From positions 34,740 through 98,739 of the forward strand of contig NZ_FNUX01000010.1 of the NCBI RefSeq assembly GCF_900108305.1: a DNA stretch of 64,000 nucleotides, written 5' to 3'. Below the pieces are notes generated by a model, which saw only the letters and a program-made list of their open reading frames with translations, was not told the DNA's origin and made no database searches. The position numbers and the translations under genes were made by a program. Each line of letters begins with the position of its first letter. Within the stretch, counting starts at the first letter, position 1. This document shows, in pieces, positions 15,931 through 24,061 of the stretch. This DNA comes from Nitrosomonas ureae (lineage in GTDB: Bacteria; Pseudomonadota; Gammaproteobacteria; Burkholderiales; Nitrosomonadaceae).

Positions 15931-18074
15931 GTACAAAACAATCCAAAAAATTGCAGAATTGCGAAGAGCAGTGCAATGGCACGCTCAGAGTTTCCATACG
16001 CGATTCGGGAGAATCCCAGAGTCCGATTCAGGGAGCGAACATTAGTGTCTTCGAAATGATATCCGGCGAATGGAAGAAATTAGATATAGAACCACAAATC
16101 AACGACGAAAAAGGTTATGTAGAGTTCGTGCTTTTAGGTGGAGATGCGCACGAATATGGCATAGCTTTCAAGAATGCTTTTGGTTTTCAAAAGGAAGTAG
16201 GTAAAGAATGTCAGTCAAGCGATGAACTGCAAGAACCTTTCAAAATTGGTTGTAATTGTATCAAGCATATCAACTTCAAGGTTCCAGTATATCTCTCGAT
16301 GCGGCTTGTGACTTGTGGTCCAGGGTTTGAAGATCTTTCATGTCAGGGCATATTGGCAGGTCAGCCAGCTTCTCTGCAAGTTTCGCATAACGCCGTGCTG
16401 GGAAATGTTCCGATCAAGCTATTCTCCGATCAGGGAAGACTGTCCGCATACCAAAGTGTCGTGAATGGCAATGAGCGGATAGTTGACGCACCATTTACTA
16501 ACACCTCTGGCATGGATGGTCTTTTGCGTGCGCGGGCATTTCTTCAGAATGATGATGGCTCGTCAATAACCGCGGGTTTGGAAAGCATGGTAAGGAGAAG
16601 TGTATTGAATGTCGATGCCAGGACTACGACCAGCCTGACGCGTACAGAGACTTCTTTTACAGAAGATACTTCGTTTTGGGCAGGTATTCGTAACAATGCA
16701 GAGGCGCTTTCATTCAATAATTATCTGAGCTTCATGGATTGGATCTTCTGTGGCAAGCAAACACCACGAGAATTAAGCCAATTTGAAACTGACCGCTATG
16801 AAGAAAAGAACAGGATGTGGCGGGATAAATTGTTGAAGAATCGTTTTTTGCCTTTTACAGATTCTGATGCTTATCGTGTCATCAAGGCGGCTACGGAAGC
16901 TTTCGTAATGGTGAATTGCGGTGTTCATCGCAATGATTTACAACCATTTGATCCTGCTCGAGATGAGGCTTATTTGAATCGTCGCGATCTACCAGTACCC
17001 CCGAATGGCTTGAGTCAGGCTTTCAACAATGATTATCTAGTAGGTATCGATGGTAATGGTGATGTACTGCCATATCTAGCCGTTATTCGTCGTAAGTTGC
17101 CCGACATTCCGATCAAGATTAAGCCATTCGAAGATATCAGTCCAATCGGCGACGCAGACGAATGTTTTGGGTTGCTGCAAGAGAAACTCGCTAATCCTTG
17201 TCTGCTGGAACTGATCTGGTCTTACTGGCACGAAGAAGGCATGCTGGTACAAACAACGAACACCATTACACGGCGATTCCAGAATGTGCGTTCATCCGCA
17301 CGTGATCCGCTAGTCAATCTGGAAATGGATCCATTACGCCCGCTCAATAATGTGCTTTGGGGTTACATCCAGGATGAACAACACCGCTTGACGGTCAATC
17401 GGCGCAATTACGAATATGATCACCATTACGGATTGCACCTGGAAGGCAAAGCGGTGCAGAATTTCCGACCTGCCGACACGCGTTCGAAATTCCTGGAGGC
17501 TTTTCATCATTTGTTGCGCTTGTGTAGCGTATTCTATAAACAGGATGACGATACTACGATCAAGGCCGATGCCTTCCCGGTGCTCAATGCCCTCAAGGAA
17601 ATACATTTGATTCTTTCGCAAGGGGCGCACAATCAGTTTGGCGATTTACCGTCGACTGCGCGCATCGAAATGCTGATGCAGCAATGGTTGCTGGCTCGAC
17701 CGGAGTTCCGGGAGTTGTTGCCGACGCGCATTATGGTGGCTTATCCTGAGCCCTGGATGGATCGCGTTGACGCCATGAAGAAATTGCAAGGCTGGACCGA
17801 TACCAGCGTGCTGCATTTCCGTAACCTGGGCATGTTCGGCGAGCAGCTTTTGCTTTCCATCCGCTGGGGCCATTGGAGCGATGAATTCGAGCCTGTCAAA
17901 GCGCTCAATTGGGCACGGTTTTTCCGTCCGCAGACACAGGGTTACATCCATGCTTACCGTGCGGCAACCGGTGTTGATCTATCGGTCGATTTGACTGCCA
18001 ATGTGCCCGTGGATTCGACATTGCCATCAGTATTGTTGCAAAAACGTTTGGCAAGTCAGCAACGAGCGATGTGA
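15927..18074 (+). CDS. Large protein of unknown family in the sigma-54 cluster
   Basis: A protein of 715 residues that I do not recognise. Residues 20-85 (LRVSIRDSGE...PIQGANISVFE, later GYVEFVLLGGD) look like a small beta-sandwich of the carboxypeptidase-regulatory or CNA-B type. Residues 90-170 are cysteine-containing (IGCNCIKH, VTCGPGFEDLSCQG), and about a dozen Cys occur overall, most in the N-terminal half. The long C-terminal part (about 280-715) is helical, rich in Trp, Arg and Asp, and contains NRRNYEYDHHYGLHL. There is no signal peptide. Its start overlaps the metalloprotease stop (ATGA), and its stop overlaps the possible GTG start of the PLP-enzyme gene, so it is made with both. 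It is conserved in size and context only as far as this window shows. Confidence 0.7.
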   Translation: MSTKQSKKLQNCEEQCNGTLRVSIRDSGESQSPIQGANISVFEMISGEWKKLDIEPQINDEKGYVEFVLLGGDAHEYGIAFKNAFGFQKEVGKECQSSDELQEPFKIGCNCIKHINFKVPVYLSMRLVTCGPGFEDLSCQGILAGQPASLQVSHNAVLGNVPIKLFSDQGRLSAYQSVVNGNERIVDAPFTNTSGMDGLLRARAFLQNDDGSSITAGLESMVRRSVLNVDARTTTSLTRTETSFTEDTSFWAGIRNNAEALSFNNYLSFMDWIFCGKQTPRELSQFETDRYEEKNRMWRDKLLKNRFLPFTDSDAYRVIKAATEAFVMVNCGVHRNDLQPFDPARDEAYLNRRDLPVPPNGLSQAFNNDYLVGIDGNGDVLPYLAVIRRKLPDIPIKIKPFEDISPIGDADECFGLLQEKLANPCLLELIWSYWHEEGMLVQTTNTITRRFQNVRSSARDPLVNLEMDPLRPLNNVLWGYIQDEQHRLTVNRRNYEYDHHYGLHLEGKAVQNFRPADTRSKFLEAFHHLLRLCSVFYKQDDDTTIKADAFPVLNALKEIHLILSQGAHNQFGDLPSTARIEMLMQQWLLARPEFRELLPTRIMVAYPEPWMDRVDAMKKLQGWTDTSVLHFRNLGMFGEQLLLSIRWGHWSDEFEPVKALNWARFFRPQTQGYIHAYRAATGVDLSVDLTANVPVDSTLPSVLLQKRLASQQRAM

Positions 18075-19201
18075 GATGCATGGCCATGATCAACTTCACC
18101 TCGGCGCTCTATCTCGGATTGCATCATCCGAGCCAGTTTTTGCAACCCTGGCAACAACTGACACTGGGGGTTCCGGCAGTGCTTGCCGAACCCCCCGGTG
18201 CCGAGGAAGTGGCGGGAAAACTGGCGCAGTTACAAGGATGCGAGCAAGGTGTTTTGTTGCCTTCCACATTGCATCTGTTCTGGGATTTATTTGGCATGCT
18301 GCACCGCCAGCCGGCGGTATTGTTTCTGGATGAGGGCGCTTATGCGATTGCTCGCTGGGGAGCGGAGCAGTTTCGTGCCAAAGGTGGTGATATTTACATT
18401 TTCCGGCATCACGATCCTGAAGCGTTGTTGGCGCAAATCAAGTTGCATGCGCAAAGGAAGAAATATCCGGTGGTGATTGCCGATGGTTTTTGTCCGGTGT
18501 GCGGTCATGCCGCGCCGGTTGGTGACTATCTGGAGATTGTGAGGCGTTTTGGTGGCTTACTGGTGCTGGATGATACCCAAGCTTTGGGAATTCTGGGGGA
18601 GTCTCCGGCATGGCACAGTCCTTATGGAAAAGGCGGTGGCGGTATGTTGCGCCGGGGCGGAAACTTTGGACCGGACATCGTGGTGGGTTCATCACTGGCA
18701 AAAGGTTTCGGTGTGCCGGTAGCGGTTCTGGCGAGCAGCAATAAACTGGTCAAACGCTTTAAAACGACCAGCGATACCCGGGTACATGGCAGTCCGCCGT
18801 CGATTGCGGTTATTCACGCTGCCGCTCATGCGCTGAAGGTGAACGAATTCTACGGTAATGTATTGCGGCACAGGTTGGCTCAACGGGTTGCCCAATTCCG
18901 CAAAGGACTGAAGGCTATCGGCTGGGATTCCAGCGGCGGCTGGTTTCCTGTTCAAATCTTGCGTGGAATCGTTGGAGACGCCGCGGTACGAATGCACCAA
19001 TACTTGTCCCGGGAAGGTGTTCAAACGGTATTGTCACGGCCTCGCAATAACGGCGAAGCACGGCTGAGTTTTTTAATTACAGCGCGACATACCATCGGAG
19101 AAATTGATCATTGCATCGATATACTAAATACATTGACACGCATTATCAGTAGGGCTGCAAATCGCAGCAGTAAGCCAGCGTATTCTGGCTTCATAAAATG
19201 A
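18071..19201 (+). CDS. PLP-dependent alpha-oxoamine-synthase-like enzyme (aminotransferase I/II fold)
   Basis: A protein of 376 residues of the KBL/BioF-type fold. GGLLVLDDTQALGILG (about 158-173) is the PLP-pocket Asp region, and VVGSSLAKGFGVPVAV (about 204-219) carries the Schiff-base Lys. RVHGSPPS and the C-terminal RLSFLITARHT (carboxylate-binding Arg) also fit. A GFCPVCGHAAP motif (about 140-150) is an added CxxC feature. BioF/KBL enzymes condense an amino acid with an acyl-CoA, but here no acyl-carrier or biotin gene is near. The start is uncertain: GTG 18071, ATG 18080 or ATG 18086. Its presence in an otherwise protein-based cluster is odd and could mean a small-molecule product or modification. 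Confidence 0.8.
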   Translation: MRCMAMINFTSALYLGLHHPSQFLQPWQQLTLGVPAVLAEPPGAEEVAGKLAQLQGCEQGVLLPSTLHLFWDLFGMLHRQPAVLFLDEGAYAIARWGAEQFRAKGGDIYIFRHHDPEALLAQIKLHAQRKKYPVVIADGFCPVCGHAAPVGDYLEIVRRFGGLLVLDDTQALGILGESPAWHSPYGKGGGGMLRRGGNFGPDIVVGSSLAKGFGVPVAVLASSNKLVKRFKTTSDTRVHGSPPSIAVIHAAAHALKVNEFYGNVLRHRLAQRVAQFRKGLKAIGWDSSGGWFPVQILRGIVGDAAVRMHQYLSREGVQTVLSRPRNNGEARLSFLITARHTIGEIDHCIDILNTLTRIISRAANRSSKPAYSGFIK

Positions 19202-19224
19202 CAACTACATGCGAGAGGTGAATC

Positions 19225-21609
19225 ATGAATCAAGAATTGAGCTTTGAAACCATACCATTAAAACTTGCTCCCGAAATTGCAGGAGAAATGTTTGCAGTGG
19301 AAAGCGAACGAGGAATCCGCCGCTCATTTGCAGGACCTAGAAGTCGTAGTTTGCGACCTGGCATTCGCTCCGGTTTGAGACCAAAGGGTGTCAAACGTCC
19401 ACCACTTTCGAGGCCGAAACCTACCTTGAAGGGATTGCGGCGACCGTTTGGAAGCGCTGTCTATGAACCTTATCCGATTGCGAGCGAGCCCTATTCCAGT
19501 GAACCGGAGCCATCCGGCTCAGAACGCACCCGCTGGGTGCAGGATTGCCTGAATCAAGCGGCGGGAACACAACTTCCGGTGAACGGAATTATGGGACCGG
19601 AAACACGCAAGGCTGTACGGAATTTTCAGCGTCAGCAAGGATTAAGGGCAAGCGGCATCGTCGGGCCGGATACCGAAGATGCATTAAAGGCGGCTTGTGC
19701 CGGACAAAATGCCGGGGAGAATTCTGAGCTTGAATCGTATAGCAAAGAACCCGGGTTTGTCGCCTGGTTAACTTGGCAACCCAGCAATGAAAAGACGAAG
19801 TTGTATACCTGGGAGGAAATCCAGAAGCGCCCGCGTGATCGGATTCATGGTGATGTGGGTGTGTATATTGTTGTTCTATTTGAACGAAGAACTGTTGGCG
19901 GGAAAACCAAAAAAATAATCACCCAAATCCTGAAAGTTGGAAAATCGATTGATCAATCCTTTCGGGAAAGACTTGGGCATAAAACTCACCAGGATATACG
20001 AGCGATGTATCCGGGGAAAGTTGGATATTACCTGGCCAAAATACAAGCAAGCGGTGCATGCCCTGTTCGTGGTTGCGGCTCTGTAATAGAGCATTTGGTT
20101 GCACGTACTTTGATTCGATCTGGAAAAATGATGCTGCCGCACCATAAGGAACCGATTGTTCCAATCAAGGCACTCGACCAGATTCAGGTTGCCAACATCC
20201 TGCCGAAGCCTTTAGCTAAAAATCTTGGAAAAGCCTATGCTGCAGCCGGCCCCATGGATGTCCGGAAACAAAGAATAGGGCCAGTGGCAGCTCCAGCCAG
20301 CGGCTCCGGTAGTTTGATCCTACCGAAGAATGCAGTATGGGAACTGGAGTATCCTTTCAGCGAAGCGGAAGAGCTTGAACTCGCCGCCGAATTATTGGCC
20401 ATTTCCAATGAAGAAGAACTGGATCTATTTCTCGGTAAGATGTTCAAGGGAATCGGGAGAGGATTGAAGAAATTTGGCCGTTTCGTCGGTAAGAAAGTGT
20501 TACCCGCATTGGGTAAAGGTTTGAAAGCGATTGGCAAGGTTGCATTGCCGATTGTTGGCAAAGCGCTAGGATCGTTTATTCCAATACCGGGCGTTGGTAC
20601 GGCTATCGGTGGTGCCATCGGAACGGCCGTCAGTAAAGCGCTGGAGCTTGAATTCAGCGGTTTTCCTGCAGAAGAAGCAGAACTGGAAATGGCGCGGCGT
20701 TTTGTGCGCATTGCAGCGACAGCAGCCAGACAAGCAGCTTTGGCCAATCCGCATGCCAATCCCGAAGCTATTGCAAATGCCGCCTTAATGGCCGCAACAC
20801 GGATGCATGTGCCAAATCTCTCTGCAACTGTTCGGAGAGGAAATTCAGAAGTAAACGGTACGATTAATAATGAATGGTACACCAACAGTATTCAACCAGG
20901 GCAATCCGGTCAGGAAGCGTTTCTTGGTGATGTATGGAACTCCATTAGCACGGGAGCTCGTAAGCTCTCCAGTGGGGTTGCCGATATGCTGACTGATTGT
21001 ACACCCATCGAAGATCGCACAAGTTTTACGCCTAAAGATAAGCGCAAAGGAAAGCCGCGCGATATGAGTAAAGTATACGCACTGGTGTTGCATCAGACTG
21101 CAGGCAATCAAAGAAATACGCCACCAAACCGGTATGATAGCGTGACTGCACATTTTGTAATCAAGCCGAACGGGCAGATACTGCAATTGCATCCATTGGC
21201 AGCCTACCTTAATGCCTCAAATGGGTTTAATGCTGGCAGTGTAGCTGTTGAATTTTCAGGTAATTTTCCTGATATAAGGGGCAAGCGGTATGTTTATCCG
21301 AACGGCGCATCACCTCAAGGGATTCTGACTGCCGAACAGATCAAGGCTGGGCGTTGCTTAGTGCGTTACCTTGTTAAAAATATGGGCCTTACCCATATTT
21401 TGGCGCATCGACAATCCAGTGCAAGTCGTGCAAACGATCCGGGTCCGGATATTTGGTATCACGTAGGTCAATGGGCTGTTAATAATCTGGGTTTACGGGA
21501 TGGCGGGCCAAATTTTAAAATCGGTAGCGGCAATCCCCTATCTGATATTTGGCGGACGTGGGGAAAAACAAGACAACAACCTGAACTTGGTGAAGAAATC
21601 TTTGCTTAA
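19225..21609 (+). CDS. Four-domain protein: PG-binding, GIY-YIG-like, glycine-rich module, Amidase_2
   Basis: A protein of 794 residues. Residues 1-100 are basic and proline-rich. A peptidoglycan-binding-1 domain spans 103-157 (TRWVQDCLNQ, GPETRKAVRNFQRQQGL, GPDTEDALK). Residues 208-300 resemble a GIY-YIG fold: GVYIV (212-216), LKVGKS (236-241), FRERLGH and a later IEHL Glu. Residues 380-530 repeat the cluster's module: ELAAELLAISNEEELDLFLG, then a Gly-rich core ending PIPGVGTAIGGAIG. Residues 615-745 are an N-acetylmuramoyl-L-alanine amidase (Amidase_2/PGRP): VLHQTAG (His 623), AHFVIKPNGQILQL, VAVEFSGN and LAHRQSS...DPGPDIW (His 728). The amidase would cut between MurNAc and the peptide stem. 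GAGAGGTG lies before the ATG, and the gene follows the PLP enzyme by 23 bp. No signal peptide is seen. The amidase and PG-binding assignments are firm; the GIY-YIG call is tentative. Confidence 0.85.
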   Translation: MNQELSFETIPLKLAPEIAGEMFAVESERGIRRSFAGPRSRSLRPGIRSGLRPKGVKRPPLSRPKPTLKGLRRPFGSAVYEPYPIASEPYSSEPEPSGSERTRWVQDCLNQAAGTQLPVNGIMGPETRKAVRNFQRQQGLRASGIVGPDTEDALKAACAGQNAGENSELESYSKEPGFVAWLTWQPSNEKTKLYTWEEIQKRPRDRIHGDVGVYIVVLFERRTVGGKTKKIITQILKVGKSIDQSFRERLGHKTHQDIRAMYPGKVGYYLAKIQASGACPVRGCGSVIEHLVARTLIRSGKMMLPHHKEPIVPIKALDQIQVANILPKPLAKNLGKAYAAAGPMDVRKQRIGPVAAPASGSGSLILPKNAVWELEYPFSEAEELELAAELLAISNEEELDLFLGKMFKGIGRGLKKFGRFVGKKVLPALGKGLKAIGKVALPIVGKALGSFIPIPGVGTAIGGAIGTAVSKALELEFSGFPAEEAELEMARRFVRIAATAARQAALANPHANPEAIANAALMAATRMHVPNLSATVRRGNSEVNGTINNEWYTNSIQPGQSGQEAFLGDVWNSISTGARKLSSGVADMLTDCTPIEDRTSFTPKDKRKGKPRDMSKVYALVLHQTAGNQRNTPPNRYDSVTAHFVIKPNGQILQLHPLAAYLNASNGFNAGSVAVEFSGNFPDIRGKRYVYPNGASPQGILTAEQIKAGRCLVRYLVKNMGLTHILAHRQSSASRANDPGPDIWYHVGQWAVNNLGLRDGGPNFKIGSGNPLSDIWRTWGKTRQQPELGEEIFA

Positions 21610-21639
21610 AGTCAGAATCTCGTTATCTGTGTCAATCTT

Positions 21640-21762
21640 ATGATAAAAGGCGGGCATCATGATAAGTATATTAAACTTCAGGATATTACCATTCGAGGCT
21701 GGTGGGGCGCTCAGAAGCAAAGCGGTCAAGTCGGCCTTGTTTTCATTAGAATTCGCGATTAG
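21640..21762 (+). CDS. Possible 40-residue small protein
   Basis: A short ATG-started frame of 40 residues (MIKGGHHDKYIKLQ... ending GLVFIRIRD), in the same frame as the preceding gene and 30 bp after its stop. There is no good ribosome binding site. It could be a small gene, a C-terminal remnant of a once longer upstream protein, or chance. No family was recognised. Confidence 0.25.
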   Translation: MIKGGHHDKYIKLQDITIRGWWGAQKQSGQVGLVFIRIRD

Positions 21763-21797
21763 TCGATATCCTGAGAGATACGCGGATATGAATTATC

Positions 21798-23246
21798 GTG
21801 CTAAATATCTCAACTGATGCACTTGTTTATACGCAGAACAGGCGCGCACGCTTTATCTTTGAGTTGAAAGAGTTTGTGCGCTTTCCGAGCGTCAGCGCGC
21901 AACCGCAGTATAAGGGTGATATCCAGCGTTGCGCGGCGTGGCTGGCTGATCACTTGAAAAAAATCGGTATGGAACGAGTGGCTGTGATTCCTACCAGCGG
22001 CCATCCCGTCGTTTACGCGGAGAAATGCCATGCGCCGGGAAAACCCACCGTACTGATTTATGGTCATTACGATGTACAGCCGGCTGAGCCGCGGATCGAA
22101 TGGCGTTCGCCACCATTCGATCCAATTATTCTGGGGGATGATCTTTATGGTAGAGGCGCTTCGGATGATAAGGGGCAGCTTTTTACACATGTCAAGGCAT
22201 TTGAAGCGTTGCTTCGGAGTGGTCGGGAATTACCTGTTAACATCAAGTGCCTGTTTGAAGGCGAGGAAGAAATTGGCAGCCCCAATTTGCCTGCTTTCAT
22301 GATCGCCAATCGGCAGATTCTTGCCGCTGATTGTGTTGTGATTTCCGATACGCAGATTCCTTCCGTCAGTCAACCTGCCATCACTTATGCTTTGCGAGGT
22401 TCAATCAGTCTAGAGTTGGAGATTAGCGGGCAAAAGCGGGAATTACACTCGGGCGTGTTGGGCGGCGCTATCCATAATCCGTTGCAAGCACTGTGTGAAA
22501 TGATTGCGCAAATGCATGATCAGACTGGGCATATAGCCATTCCTGGTTTTTATGACCGCGTGCGCCGATGGGATGCGAAGGAGCGTGCCTACATGAGAAG
22601 GGTTGGACCGTCTGATGAAAAAGTATTACAAGATGCCGGAGCGGCAATGGGTTGGGGGGAACGGGATTATTCATTATATGAACGTACCACGATCCGCCCA
22701 GCTATCACGGTAACCACCATGCATGGCGGTTATCAGGGTGGCGGTGTTAAGGCGGCTATTCCGACACATGGTCTGGTCAAATTGAACTTCCGCCTGGTAC
22801 CAGACCAGGATCCGCAGGAAATTGATCGGTTATTCCGTGAATATGTCGAACAGATTACGCCGACGGGTATGCGGACACGAATTCGTACTTTCGCATCATC
22901 CCGGCCTGTGCTGATAAGCCGCAACCATCCTGCTGTTATTGCTGCGGCACACGCCTATCGTCATGGATTCGGGACAGCGCCGGTATTTTTACGGAATGGT
23001 GGAACGATTCCGGTTGCGGGTCTGATTCAGGAAATTCTGCATCTGCCTATTGTGTTGATGGGCTTTGGTTTGCCAGACGACGGTATTCACGGACCGAATG
23101 AAAAATTTCATTTGCCCAATTTTTTTAATGGAATTGAGACCAGCATCCGGTTTTTGACAGCAATAGGACAGGGACAACATGCCAGTCTTGTCAGACGGGA
23201 TGACAGTCAGCATATTCGAAACACTGTAACGTTTAGGAGGTCATGA
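21798..23246 (+). CDS. M20-family dipeptidase
   Basis: A protein of 482 residues, normal for M20 dipeptidases of the PM20D/CNDP type. The metal-site motifs are in order: VLIYGHYDVQP (His and Asp, about 86-96), ASDDKGQ (about 122-128), FEGEEEIGS (catalytic Glu and ligand Glu, about 154-162) and ISDTQ. A dimerisation-domain HSGVLGG and a C-terminal GIHGPNEKFH with the last His also fit. It would cleave dipeptides or related amides in the cytoplasm using two metal ions. It starts with GTG 189 bp after the amidase-fusion gene and overlaps the amidohydrolase gene. It could recycle peptides released by the upstream cluster, but the link is positional. Confidence 0.88.
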   Translation: MLNISTDALVYTQNRRARFIFELKEFVRFPSVSAQPQYKGDIQRCAAWLADHLKKIGMERVAVIPTSGHPVVYAEKCHAPGKPTVLIYGHYDVQPAEPRIEWRSPPFDPIILGDDLYGRGASDDKGQLFTHVKAFEALLRSGRELPVNIKCLFEGEEEIGSPNLPAFMIANRQILAADCVVISDTQIPSVSQPAITYALRGSISLELEISGQKRELHSGVLGGAIHNPLQALCEMIAQMHDQTGHIAIPGFYDRVRRWDAKERAYMRRVGPSDEKVLQDAGAAMGWGERDYSLYERTTIRPAITVTTMHGGYQGGGVKAAIPTHGLVKLNFRLVPDQDPQEIDRLFREYVEQITPTGMRTRIRTFASSRPVLISRNHPAVIAAAHAYRHGFGTAPVFLRNGGTIPVAGLIQEILHLPIVLMGFGLPDDGIHGPNEKFHLPNFFNGIETSIRFLTAIGQGQHASLVRRDDSQHIRNTVTFRRS

Positions 23247-24034
23247 TGATCATAGATTGCCACTGTCATGCCGGAAGCGGCGATGGGTTTACCGGACCCT
23301 GGGATACCCGTGCGCCATTAGAGGATTATCTGCGCCGTGCCACCGCGGCAGGAATTCAGCGCAGCGTTTTATTTGCCGCATTTCATTCGGACTACGCTGC
23401 TGCCAATAAAGAAGTAGCGAAGATTGTAGCCAGCCAGCCGGACAGGTTTTATGGATTTGCATTTGTACATGCGGCAAGAGACCGGGGGCGGGTGCATAAA
23501 TTGATCGAAACCGCTGTCAGACAATATGGATTTGCCGGGATCAAAGTGCATCGCCATGATGCGCCCATTTCCCGAGAAATCTGTGATGTGGCAAGGGCTT
23601 TCGCTTTGCCGGTGCTTTACGATGTGGTGGGAGAAATATCGGTTTGTGAGCTGCTGGCGCAGGAATACCCTGATGTCAACTTCATTATTCCCCATCTTGG
23701 CAGCTTTGCCGACGATTGGTGTGCACAATTGGGCCTCATTGATTATCTGGTTCGTCATCCGAATATCTATACGGATACTGCTGGTGTGCGGCGTTTTGAT
23801 TTGCTGGAACAAGCGGTGAGACGTGCCGGAGCGGGCAAGATTTTGTTTGGCTCGGATGGACCATGGCTTCATCCAGGCATTGAATTGGCAAAAATTAAGG
23901 CATTACGTCTTTCGCCACAGCAAGAAAAACTGATTTTGGGAACTAACTTGCAAAAATTAATCCATACCGTGCGGCAGCATCGGCCATCCGCTTTATCCGA
24001 AAGGCAAAACGCGGTGCAATTCGCTTTTTCCTAA
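23246..24034 (+). CDS. Amidohydrolase 2 (metal-dependent TIM-barrel hydrolase)
   Basis: A protein of 262 residues. It opens with IIDCHCHAG (HxH metal ligands), has GFAGIKVHRHD mid-protein, IIPHLGSF (ligand His) and ends with FGSDGPW (catalytic Asp), the complete amidohydrolase-2 pattern. Members decarboxylate or hydrolyse small acids or amides, and the substrate is not predictable here. AGGAGG lies 5 nt before the ATG at 23246, a better spacing than for the ATG at 23243. It overlaps the M20 stop by 1-4 bp, so the two form a pair. It is convergent with the sigma-54 activator gene, 27 bp apart. Confidence 0.85.
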   Translation: MIIDCHCHAGSGDGFTGPWDTRAPLEDYLRRATAAGIQRSVLFAAFHSDYAAANKEVAKIVASQPDRFYGFAFVHAARDRGRVHKLIETAVRQYGFAGIKVHRHDAPISREICDVARAFALPVLYDVVGEISVCELLAQEYPDVNFIIPHLGSFADDWCAQLGLIDYLVRHPNIYTDTAGVRRFDLLEQAVRRAGAGKILFGSDGPWLHPGIELAKIKALRLSPQQEKLILGTNLQKLIHTVRQHRPSALSERQNAVQFAFS

Positions 24035-24061
24035 TAAAGCCCGCAGACTAAGATGGCGTAA

